Below are positions 1-11,246 of a DNA stretch of 64,000 bases, piece by piece; the first letter of the stretch is position 1, and every line of letters starts with the position of its first letter. The position numbers and the translations under genes are program-made. Source of the DNA: Prochilodus magdalenae (taxonomy: Eukaryota; Chordata; Actinopteri; Characiformes; Prochilodontidae); assembly GCA_024036415.1 (NCBI GenBank), contig JAMWET010006792.1, positions 241,001 to 305,000 on the forward strand. The letters run 5' to 3'. The notes beneath the pieces were generated by a model. That model did no database searches. It saw nothing but the letters and a program-made list of their open reading frames with translations, and had not been told where the DNA came from.

Positions 1-1679
1 GCATATAGTTTGTACTAGTAAATATTTTGATGACAGTGATATTTATATATATTACATATGAGCTGATGAGCTGTTGAGCTGACCAGGTCTCGTGTTTCAC
101 TCCTGGCGCAAGATTGGTGGTGACCACCTTCGCTACCTGAGCCTTCAGGTTCTTCCTAGAAACAGGTCCCTTTGTGGGTCACCTAACTGCTACCTTCTTA
201 CTACTGAGAAGGTAGATTATTTAACATTTACAGTTTCAATATCTAATTAATGTATTTATATACAGTCCAGATTACTTCTACATCACTGATCAATTTTCTT
301 TGTAAAAAAAAAAAAGCTCTGCAAAATTATTGCATATTTTTTGTTTTTTAGTTAAAACAGATTAAAGACTTTAAAAAGTGGATTGTTAAATAATATTAAT
401 AATTGTGTGTGTAAGTGACGTTGATTGAAGATTTGCATTGCATAGGTAAATTGTTTTTTTGTTTTTTGTACAAAGTATCTGTCAGTAACTTGTCAGATTT
501 ATTCACTTCAGGTAGTAAAATAAGACCGTAAGCCTAAAATGTCAATTAAGCCAATAAAGTATTTGGCTGAGCTTTAAAAAAAAAGGGAAGCTCCTTTCCT
601 AGAAAGGAAAAAGTTCCTTTCCTGGAAAGGAAAATCCTCCGAGAAGTTTTTTAAAATGTCTATGGTGAAAATAAATGGGACTTTTACTTTAGGAACCTGT
701 GTAACTTACAGTCTTTTTTGCTTTCACTGTATTTCACTCCATCTTTGTGGTAGTGTTATTTGTCCTTGATTTCAATGTGCATGCTGTAGGATTTGATTTA
801 TAATGGGGACCTTGAATTTGAGAGGAAGTTGACTGTGATGGAACATCATGTCTCCCTGGATGTGCTGTTATATTCAGTATGTGTATGTTAATCTTGTAAC
901 TCGATTGAATTTCTATAATTTTAAAGATCTGTACTAATAAATATAATTTAAAGTTACAACAAATCGCATCTACAACAAAAACAAAATCTTGTGCATGAGC
1001 AATGAAAGTTACATGAGAATAGCTGCTGGTGTTGTGTCCAGAAACGAAATAAACCAAATACATTTGACTTGGGCTGAATTTTTGTTCGGCTTTCCATATG
1101 ACTCTGTAGCTCTCTCAGTCTCAGCAATGATAGGTCTCTTTATGCCGTGTGCGGAATATTTTATATAGGTTTTCATTTCCCAACACAACTGAATAAGGTG
1201 GGATAAGATTGGCCCCAACCACAGTTGGTGTTGCTTACAATGTTTTGTTCAACCTAATGTCATGAGACACGTGTATAAGTGTCCAACCACATGATCACTG
1301 ACGAGGAAAGATCCATCAGTGTGCTCGTCGATTACTTTCTGCGCAAGAAGATTAAATGCTAATTAAGAATAGTCTTGTTTTTTTGCTACAAGTTTTAGTT
1401 TTATACCCCTGCTATCGCCATTTAGCCCATAAGGACTGTCCATAATGCACAGCCCTACCTGTCATAATTAACTCTGTACCTATCAAAGCTGTACACAAAC
1501 CTGGTGTCAAGGGTCTACCGGGGTGGTCTTTTTCTGTGGAACAGATTTCTATTTCCGGTAGCAGACTGTTCAGTTCTCGACAGGCATCCCGTCCAGCAAG
1601 TGGCGCTGTGTTTGTGGAACTGCAGGGTAAAAGGTGAATGGGCCGTACTACTGCAGACCGCACTACTGGCTAATGCACA
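1..1679. other. 5' flank of phf5a, no gene recognised
   Basis: No coding region is supported here. The open frames are short and have no recognisable motif, and the base composition is AT-rich. Positions 60-220 have a more balanced composition that could be an old coding or UTR remnant, but neither strand gives a recognisable product. The last few hundred bases before 1680 should hold the phf5a promoter and 5' UTR. No clear TATA box is seen, as is usual for a housekeeping gene. Confidence 0.5.
593..630. promoter_or_regulatory. Two palindromic TTCnnnGAA sites
   Basis: Two near-identical 15-bp palindromes lie at 593-607 (core TTCCTAGAA) and 616-630 (core TTCCTGGAA), 23 bp apart. The core fits the STAT-type TTCN3GAA consensus. 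They are about 1.05 kb upstream of the phf5a start codon. Binding is an inference from the motif alone, and a decayed transposon hairpin is an alternative. Confidence 0.3.
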
Positions 1680-2764
1680 ATGGCTAAACATCATCCAGAT
1701 TTGATCTTCTGCAGGAAACAGGCTGGTGTCGGTAAGACGTACCAAAAGCATATTTTTGTAGCAGATTTCGCAATGCAGAAAAACATGGAACTGAGATGTT
1801 GCGCTGTAAAGCCAGCTCGCTGTTCCCGCCGCTACATGTACTAGCATAGCAAGGTTCGCTGTTGTTGGCTATACTACACATGGGCGCTCCTGTGTTTCAT
1901 CTACCACAGAAATTGTAAATGTACCGATAAGTTACAAAGAATGTATTTTGGCGTTTGGCTGTTGCTAATAATAAATAGTAAATAGTTTTAGTAAATAGTA
2001 TAGTTTCCAAACAACAAAGGCGACCCTTTCGTGACGTTTCTCGAACGTAAGGAGTGCAGGTTTACTGGTAATTCAGGATATTACCAGTAAACCTAGGTGT
2101 GTCTTATTTATAATAACTGTAAAATATTGGCTAACTTTAAAATTCATCCTGGAGTGTCTAAACGTTTGCATATGACTTCTATTTTATCTTTGCAGCTATC
2201 GGGAGACTTTGTGAGAAATGTAAGTTATGGCGAATTTGCTGATTAACGTTTTGATTACAGTACTGAAAGTCAGTGCTCCCTGTTTACATTATGTAATGGC
2301 TTATATATTTGTCCTCCTGCCTCAGGTGATGGGAAATGTGTTATCTGTGATTCGTACGTCAGACCTTGCACACTTGTACGCATTTGTGATGAATGTAACT
2401 ATGGGTCCTACCAAGGACGCTGTGTGATATGTGGAGGTCCAGGGGTCTCGGATGCTTACTACTGCAAGGAATGCACCATTCAGGAAAAAGATGTGAGTAA
2501 ATGGTCGATTTGTGCCTACAGTGGGCTCTTTAAAGACCCAGCTATAGTTATACTGCATTGAGCGATATTACTGTTTCCTGATCATTTGTACCGTTAGTAA
2601 TGTATGACCTGGTTTCTAATCATAATTCCTCTTTGTTTGTTTATTTTTCTTCCTCTGACGTCACTCCTATACAGCGCGATGGCTGCCCAAAGATTGTGAA
2701 CTTGGGCAGTTCTAAGACTGACCTCTTTTACGAAAGAAAAAAGTATGGCTTTAAGAAGAGGTGA
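1680..2764 (+). CDS. phf5a: PHD finger-like domain protein 5A (SF3b subunit)
   Basis: Four coding exons, 1680-1731, 2196-2219, 2326-2492 and 2675-2764, join through GT-AG introns into 333 nt, or 110 aa plus stop. That is the normal length for this family. The protein starts [16 protein letters not shown] and ends in the basic tail [11 protein letters not shown]. Thirteen cysteines (11, 23, 26, 30, 33, 40, 46, 49, 58, 61, 72, 75, 85) form the zinc-binding knot. PHF5A is known as a small subunit of the SF3b complex of U2 snRNP that helps shape the branch-point adenosine pocket, and it also binds the PAF1 elongation complex; it acts in the nucleus. The start is fixed by the conserved N-terminus. 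The sequence looks fully intact and extremely conserved, with no frameshift or missing cysteine. Confidence 0.98.
2058..2094. repeat. 15-bp perfect hairpin in phf5a intron 1
   Basis: Arms at 2058-2072 and 2080-2094 are perfect reverse complements (AGGTTTACTGGTAAT and its complement) around a 7-nt loop. It is too short for a microRNA precursor by itself and may be a MITE remnant. Confidence 0.6.
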
Positions 2765-2848
2765 AGACTTGTAGGAACTCTGAAGTGGACCCTTTAAATG
2801 TAGATTTTAAAAATGTTTTTTTGTAAAAGGATCTTTTTTTTACAATAT

Positions 2849-2854
2849 AATAAA
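2849..2854 (+). terminator. phf5a polyadenylation signal
   Basis: A canonical AATAAA lies 85 bp after the phf5a stop codon and is followed by a T-rich and TG-containing stretch. This gives a short 3' UTR. Confidence 0.7.
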
Positions 2855-3501
2855 GTTTGTTTTACATGCTGACTTTTGTGTTCCTTTCTGCTAGTTGTGG
2901 AGTAGGGTATGACGGCCATACATTGTAAGAGAATATATAACCAGACACTTTCCTAAATCACATGTATGCAGAACAGTTGAAGACAGTTATACATTTAAAT
3001 AAATGAATCATCTTTCTGGATATTTTTTTTTGTTGTTGTTTATTTGGTTTTTAGCATGGACATGTTAGTCTATGTAAAAAACATATATATTAAGGACAAT
3101 GAAGTGATGAGTTAAGCATAAATTTTGATTTTAAGCTCATTTTGATCCAAGCATCTTTTCCAATAAGTTGAAGGAGTGTTCATAAAAAAAGAAAGACGCT
3201 ATTAGAATTTTCTATTGTTGCGTGTTAAGCTATGTGACTGGTTGGGGCCTTTTGCATTTTTAGCATTGGGGTGCTAAAATTTGGAAGCATCTAATCTAGT
3301 ACACTTTGTTGCTCAATAAAATACTTTTTGACTTTCTAGTCAGCCTGCCAAAACTGTGTGATGGCTGTTTTTCTTTCAGTTTGGTATTTCTCAGAGTTGG
3401 GAGACTTGAGTCACATGACTCAGACTCAAATAAGAAATTCAATTCAACTTTGTCATTATAACAATAAAGGATTCTACTGTATAACGAAACACGATCAGGC
3501 T
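2855..3501. other. Intergenic, phf5a to kif22, nothing recognised
   Basis: AT-rich sequence with no supported gene or repeat that I recognise. It ends at the TA microsatellite. Confidence 0.5.
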
Positions 3502-3640
<139 letters not shown>

Positions 3641-3643
3641 GGC

Positions 3644-4123
3644 ACAATATGCCTGCCGATAAACGAGAGATAATTATTTCAGCGTGGGTAATAATACCCT
3701 AAAAATAATTTAAATATGGACTAATTTGGTTTTATTTAGCAGCTCATTATTTATGAGAGACGAAAGACGAAGGGTCATCCTACAGAAGAAGCTGTTAGAA
3801 GTGAAAATTAAAAAGACTGTAAGCTATAAGCGCTCATGTTTAACATAAATACGAGCTGCTGCCCGACGCTATATCCTGTAATTAAATCAGGCTCCAGTTC
3901 AGATCGATCATCATACGCCACGTCTCTTTTAGTTCAGAAATATGTTCCTGTGACTCTGCTGACTTTCTAAATGAGGAGGACATCAGATCTGAACCGTATG
4001 CCGACTGATTTACTGATTACAAATAATGTACATGGAGAAAAAAACACAAATGAATAGTCGAATCGTCGACCAGGACGGGCAAATCCGATTCGACTGACAC
4101 AATTCTGAGTCGGGTACAGCCCT
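3644..4123. mobile_element. hAT-like non-autonomous element, left-truncated copy
   Basis: About 480 bp is strongly similar to 8293-8731 in kif22 intron 4, including a long shared block around GACGAAGGGTCATCC and the end GGGTACAGCCCTA. The terminal GGTACAGCCCTA resembles the inverted end of a hAT element (reverse complement TAGGGCTGTACC). The left part of the element is missing and the copy abuts the TA microsatellite. Confidence 0.75.
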
Positions 4124-4559
4124 AATATATAGGTGTGTGTGTGTGTGTGTATGACAAATATTCAAAACTACGCAAAAATTACAGCAAGCGTCTGTCCTTT
4201 TTTCAGAAATATGACCATTTCTGCATATCTGCTTCATGTATAAATGGTTTAAAAAAATAACGCAAAGACCTGTCATAGTTGACCTGATGATTCTTTCCTC
4301 TCTTCCTACTGCAACTGGCTGTTCTCGCTGACCACAAAGGCGTTGCGCAGTTAATTTCGATCATGCCTTCATGTTCACCTTCGTCGTTCAACGTATTTGA
4401 TTTCATGCAATAGCAGAAGAACGCAAACGCCGCGAGGTGGCGTTTATCTAATTTGACGGCTTTTTTTTTACCCCCAGCTGCAACCGGATACTCTTTTATA
4501 CCGGCAGATGGCGCTGGAGACTCATGAGGTGAACGGTGTGCCAAAAAGATCAACGAAAA
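4124..4559. other. Intergenic, upstream of kif22 promoter
   Basis: A short TG microsatellite (about 4134-4151) is followed by unique sequence. No gene is supported; the open frames here lack motifs. Confidence 0.4.
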
Positions 4560-4569
4560 AGAATGTGAG

Positions 4570-5164
4570 CAGGCAGCTGATTGGCTGGTTCCTCGGAAGA
4601 GAGCTTGATCACTCTCATTTGAAAATAGCCACGGGCTGACGTATACGCGCTGGCGGGGGGAATGGGGCTTTAGTTCGTTTTTAGTTAAATCGGCAAAGGG
4701 GATAAAAATCCTTCATAAAATTGTTGCTACGTTAATAGTTTCAACTCCTACAGCGGGGCGAACCCGGAAGCAGCGGTAAGTTTGGTTAAAGTCGCCTAAT
4801 ATGTCGGTAAAAAGGCGAAACTGATAGTAGCGTAATGGCGCCTAAACTAGGTGTTATTGTGTAAAGGAAATGTAGCCAGCAGACGTGTGTGAATAGTCCG
4901 TGGCGCATTTGACATTGGTCTGTAAGAAGTCAAAACTCGAATAACCTAGCGAACCGGTTCCGGAAATTTGAGTAAAATAGTATGATCGGGAAAGCAATTG
5001 TTTCCCGTACTTTTTGTGGTTTGCTATCAATTGCTCCGTGCTGTACAAACGCACTGAGTCTGGCTTGTGTCTCTAGTGATGGAAACCAGATGTTTGAATT
5101 GTTTGAATATGTAAAGGTCCTCATAAAACTTTGTTCTTGAGTGTTTTTCTCTTAATCCTGTTAG
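4570..5164 (+). promoter_or_regulatory. kif22 promoter, 5' UTR exon and 5' UTR intron
   Basis: An inverted CCAAT box (ATTGG, 4580-4584) is followed 34 bp later by TTTGAA (4618-4623), which matches the CHR cell-cycle element typical of G2/M genes such as mitotic kinesins. A GC-rich stretch follows. A non-coding exon can end at 4775 (AGCAGCG|GTAAGT). The matching acceptor is the T-rich tract ending CCTGTTAG at 5164, three bases before the start codon. The exact transcription start is not determined. Cell-cycle control through CCAAT plus CHR is inference from these motifs. Confidence 0.55.
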
Positions 5165-5166
5165 AT

Positions 5167-8100
5167 ATGGCGCAGCGTGTCGCTGTGAATGATGTTGCTG
5201 GATTTAAAAAGACATCGAGGGTTCGTGTGGCGGTGCGTCTCCGTCCCTACATGGGCAAAGAGGATGAGAAGGAAGAAGGGCCATGTGTCCGAGGATTAGG
5301 ACCGCAAAGTCTGGAGATTGTCAACTGGAGGAACGCCACAGAGACTTTACAATATCAGTCAGTGTTTAGTGGTATTACTTTTTCCACACTTGGCTGATTG
5401 TCTGGTCCCTGGTCTTCTCTAATATTTTCGATCCCTTTACTGTTTGCTGTCTTAACATCTCTTAAAGCATCTTAACAGGTCCTGGTCTTTGTGATAGGCC
5501 ATGATTTGGTAGCTGGTGCTGATAATAAATCTCTTCCTGACGTAAAACCACTGGCTCCACTGTGCCTGTGGGGAAAGGTTTTGGAGGAAACATCTATTTC
5601 TCTGTCTCATTTCCTCTCTTCATCAGCAGTGTCCTTTATCTTATGTTGAGCACTCAATTTTATTTTTTTGTTAAAATATTTTTATCATTGTTATTATTTA
5701 TTTTGTTTTATTTTGCCTGTAGGTTTGACGTTTTCCATGGCGAGCAAACAACTCAACAAGAAGTGTTTTTGTCTTCCGTGAAGCCAATCATCCCTCACAT
5801 TTTAAATGGGCAGAATGCTAGTGTTCTTGCCTATGGACCCACTGGGGCTGGTATGTTCAAGGTGTTGGGTATGGGTAGTAAAATAAAGATCTGGCAATAT
5901 ATAAGCTAATTGGGTTGCCAAAGTGAGGAAAAAGGCCCTGTCAACACTTGAATATTTAAAAAAAAGTAATTTTTAAAATTATTATTGTTTTATTTATTTA
6001 TTTATTTTTGGTTAGTGTGATTGGTTTGCTTATCTATCTGCCATCAGTTGTAGCAGTTGTATACTTGTGAAGGCCTTCTTTTCACCAGCTTGTTTCCATT
6101 CCACCTTATGTGGTTCTGCATTTACGATCTGGCCCCACAGGCTGTAGCATTTGAAGTGGGAGCATTTAATGAAGAAGCTGGCGTATTGGAAGCCGTTTCA
6201 GTCTGGTTTAAAGATGAACAGCAACAATGCCAGTTGACAGTTGCTTTGGAAAATTTTGAAATTGCCTTCTCTGGCTGGAATTGTAGTTAGTTTTAGCAGA
6301 GGATGTCTGATTGAATGATTTGTAGATGCTTTAAGTGGAGTATTCATACTTAACTTTTGAAGAATAGCCCAGATTAAAGTGCCATAGCTGTGACACCAAC
6401 ATTCAGATTAAAATGAAATATGTTCAAACAAACCACAAAGTCAGGAATAGCATTAGGCTGGTAAAGGCTTATTTAACTTTAAAGGCAGAAATCACATGGG
6501 TTTTGGGGGAGGGTTTTGTGATGCTATCCTGAAACTGATTCGAACAGTAGTACTATTTGATTGGTTTCTTGTGGAGAACTGTGACAGAATAGTGAAAATA
6601 TGTTTCAATTGTTTTCAAGTTCAAGTAAACACCATCTGTTTTCGATATAGGTAAGACCCATACCATGCTGGGCGATCAGGAGCATCCGGGAGTGATCCCC
6701 CGGGCAGTTCGAGAGGTGTTTCAACTGGTGCGCTCCCAGGAGAACAACCAAGATGAATGGGAGTCCTCTGTAGGCATGTCATATTTAGAAATCTACAATG
6801 AAAAGGTATGCTACTAGTAATACGTAGTGGACATTGCATGTTTAAATAGATGTGATTTGTAATTTGTTTTGAGCTAGTGTTTAAGTTATAATAATGTGTG
6901 ACCGATCAGTAGTACCTGTATTGCAAGGGCCCCAGGTGCATGAGTTTTTTAACATGGTGCCAGTAGGTTTGCCACAGTTAAACTTTTCAACATCTGTTAC
7001 TGCAGGTTTTGGATCTTTTGTCTCCAAGTTCTCAAGATCTGCCAATCCGTGAAGACAAAGACAGGAATATAATCATCCCAGGCCTGACTCACACTCACTT
7101 GTCATCGTTTTCGGATTTTCACACAAACTTTGTCCCAGCCAGTCTGAACCGCACCACAGCCTCCACCAAACTTAACCAGCGCTCCAGCCGTAGCCACGCA
7201 ATCCTTCAAATCAAGGTACCACCTTTGGCCTTGGCCGCCTTTAGAGCTGTGCTCAACATATTAATATGGCTGCGTATTGTGGGTTAGCTTGTGACTAGGG
7301 CTAAAATGATTCTGCAAGTTTCTCAGTTACTAAAAGAGGATCTTTTGTTTAATCCCTATAACTATATACAGCTCACTGTTTGTCATGCGGTAAATTGATG
7401 TTGCACTCAGCATCTCTGTATTATTGTTTGACATAAATGCACACGATTGCTAGTTGAGATGAAGACTAGTACAAAATGCACATTAGTTATGGTTATATGT
7501 AATGGCTAATTAAGAACCTAAATAATGTAGCTTGTTGTGTGTCCAAGTTTGCATCTGTGGTGTTAAGACAATGGTCTTACAACCACACATACTCTCCTCA
7601 TAGTGGAGATTACAACAGACATAAAATGGGTTTGATTGTGGTGATAAGGATCAGAAGGTTTAGGGAGCCCCCCTAGCATGGTGAATAAATGATAATTCGT
7701 ATAGTACTTGTTTTAATAATCGCCCCGAAAGTTAATATGGCACAAAATGGGTTTAGTTTTGACTAGGACTGCCCTCTAGAAGTCAACGAGTCGAATCGTC
7801 AGTCGGAGACCCTTTTAAATCGACTGAGACCCTTCAAGTCGACTGACAAAACTGACCTTTTTTTTTTTTTCTTCGTAAAACAGACTAAAGCTTACTAAAA
7901 TGCACAATAACTTTAAGAATTTAAAAATACATTTTAATAATGATTAAAATGGGAATAATAAATATATATTTAAGTTGTAGCTTAGCTATGACGTATGCTT
8001 GCTAAAAATGCTTGCGATGTTTCAGAGAAAGTCTGGAGGAGCTTTTAAAGAAGAGAACCCGAACAAATTAAACCTAATCCTGCTCTTTATTTAGTCAGAT

Positions 8101-11100
8101 GTCGAACACTGCTTCAAACGAGTGAGCAGACTTTCATTTTATACCTAATGGCTGTTTGTGTGAAGAAAAACGGACCGAAAACGTTTGTTTTATTATAATT
8201 CCATTATTTTAGAACCTAAATTACAGAGATTTATATTTATTCGTCTACAGCTAAGATGATTTTTATTTAAAGATGAGTACAGTCACTTAATATGCCTGCC
8301 AATAAATGAGAAATCGTTTCAGCGCGTATAGTAATACCCTATAAATCATTTAAATATGGACTAATTTGGTTTTATTTAGCAGTTCATTATTTATGAGATA
8401 CGAAAGACGAAGGGTCATCCTACAGAAGAAGCTGTTAGAAGTGAAATTAAAAAGACTAAGCTATAAGCGCTCATGTTTAACATAAATACACGCTGCTGCC
8501 CGACGCTGTATCCTGTAATTAAATTAGGCTCCAATTCAGATCCATCATCATACGCCACGTCTCTTTTAGTTCAGAAATATGTCCCTGTGACTCTGCTGAC
8601 TTTCTAAATGAGGAGGATCAGATCTGAAATGTATGCAAATTGATTTACTGATTACTAGATCATGTACATGGAGAGAAAAACGGGACGGGCGAATCTGATT
8701 CGACTGACAAAATTCGGGTCGGGTACAGCCGTAGTTTTGTAATACTTCTGTTTGCAATTTAAAAAAAATCTTTGTCCTGCATTTTGTTTTGGCATGTTTA
8801 AAGCACCACACTGTGAAATGTATTACAATTTTAACACTTCAGTATTTCATTCTTTTAATTGTACACCAACATGTATTATTATTGTTAAGAGGTTGAACTT
8901 AATGTTGGATGTTTTACAGTTCCATAAGGCAAATTTTTTGTGTATATTTCCTGTTTAAACACGTTTTGTGTACCGTGCATTTAACCGTGCAGTATTCACT
9001 GTAATGTTAATGGAAAAATTTGAGACACCATGTGGTAAAACCATCATAGTTATGGTTTCACAATGGCTTGTGGATTCTGCCAAAAAAATTGTTCTTTTAT
9101 ATTCTCTTACAGTAAAGATGATGGACAGTGTAAAAACAACGTAATAGGGGTTTTGTTTGTCAGTGTTACATTTCACATTTTTCCACCATAGTGATTGCTT
9201 TTCAATTTGTTTAAAATTATTTTCCATCGTGATCATGGGTTTTGCAGACTATATTGTAATAACCAAACCAAACTGAAGAACTAAAGAAAGCTTCTCCTGT
9301 TGGTCATAAATCGCAATTTAACTTACGATAATAATAGCTGCAATTTGTATACCTTAATGAAACATTTGTCATGTATAGTGTGTTAAAGCAATGTTCAGTC
9401 CTGGTGACCACACAGTTTAATTGCCTTCTATATTAACTGCTTAAATGAGCTGGGTCTGGTGTTTTTGTAACAAGGAATTTAATGTAAGCATAAACTTAAA
9501 CTAATTTTGTTTTTCTTTTATTTTTCCCTCAACCCCATGAGGTGGTGAAATCCCAGCGTGTCCCTCCATACCGACAACTGACAGGGAAACTTTACCTAGT
9601 AGACCTGGCCGGCTCAGAAGACAACCGGCGCACGGGAAATCAGGGTATCCGCTTGAAGGAGAGTGGTGCAATCAACTTGTCCCTCTTCACCCTCAGCAAG
9701 GTGGTAGACTGTTTAAATGCTGGAGCTGGGGGCCGTGTGCCATACAGGGACAGCAAACTCACCCGATTGCTGCAGGATTCGCTGGGGGGCTCAGCCCATT
9801 CTGTTATGATCATAAATATTGCCCCTGAGAACAAGTACTACTTTGATACGTTCACTGCTCTCAACTTCGCTGCCAAGTCCAAGCAAATTGTTAACCGACC
9901 ATTTGTCAGAGAGATGGTGATGGCCCCTGTGAATGGTGAGTATATACAGTGGTTTGTGTTTGACATACTATGCTATTATATTAACTGTGTAATACATTTT
10001 TACAGTGTTAGTTATGTTACTTAAACCATAGATGCCCAGAATTGGCCAGTGAGAATGTTTGATTTAGCCCGTTTCCTTAATCCCTCTCCCTCACCCAGGA
10101 AAAAGGGGGTGCATAATACTGGTCCTGAAGAGCTATCTCCTTAAAAATTCATATCCAACACAGCTGGCTATAACATTCTGGAGCCCCTGAAGGTCTTCAT
10201 TTCTTAGATCAAGAGTGTTTGATTAGGATTGGAGTTGAAATCTGCAGAGCAGTAGATCTTTGCGACTCTGTTGGTCCAAGGATGATAAAATAATGTGGGA
10301 AACAATGTTTAAATCATGAACCTAAAGCTACACTATTTAAGAGTTGGGGATGACTTGAGAGGTAAAAATGTGTAATTGGAGAATAATAATGTTAGTTGTG
10401 TTGGAAACCCTGAAATCTTTTTAAAGACGAACATTAGTCATGCCCATTCATGGTTCGCTTTCTTAGACAGGGCATGAAAAGCGAAAACTCGTTAAATAAA
10501 TAACTTACTGGAAGGTTATACCAAAGGTAGGGGTTTTATATGAAAAAGCTGTACCCTCTAATAATTTCAGATAATAGTAATAAGCATCTTGTAATCAAGG
10601 TATGCAAGAAGGTTAATAATAAGGCCTTGTCTGCTTGTCTGTTTGTTTTTAAACAGCTTTTTCTATGCCTTTCTTTACAGAGTGTGTCACTGACACATGA
10701 CTTTTGCAAAACTCCTTCCAGGATGAAGATATTCAGAGTCTGTTTTCAGTGTTCCAGTGTTTCGTCTTGTAGTGTTGTGTCCGCAGTGCGTGAACTGCTT
10801 TCTCCTTTGTTTAAAAGGGCAAAAACTGCTGGTTTTAACACTGGAGCTGGGGGCTGTATGTTCAGGGACAGCGAACCTGCAGACTGCTGCCAAATTTACT
10901 GGGAGGTTTACTTAAGAATTTAATACCCAAACTCGGACCTTTCCAAGGCATAAAAATTTTTTATTGCAAAGCTGGTGTCGCAGCGTGCAGCACTAAAGCC
11001 ATATGCATCTCTTGAACTGCCCCCTTGTGGCTTGACAGCAGACTTAGGATTTTAGATAAAAAGAAAATGATTGATGGTCCTTAGCAGTAAGTGTTCTAAA

Positions 11101-11212
11101 ACAGTTGGGTTTTAAGTGCAAATTTACATTTTGTGAGGGGGAAAAAGTCACACTGTGATTAACAAATACAGTTAATATAACTGCACTTCACTTGATTATA
11201 TTATATTTTAAT

Positions 11213-11246
<34 letters not shown>

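Noticed and set aside
1412..1881. Minus-strand ORFs overlapping phf5a exon 1
   Set aside because: No motif, and they overlap the conserved + strand exon and its splice donor.
2058..2094. MicroRNA precursor in phf5a intron 1
   Set aside because: Only 15 bp of stem with a 7-nt loop; too short for a precursor hairpin.
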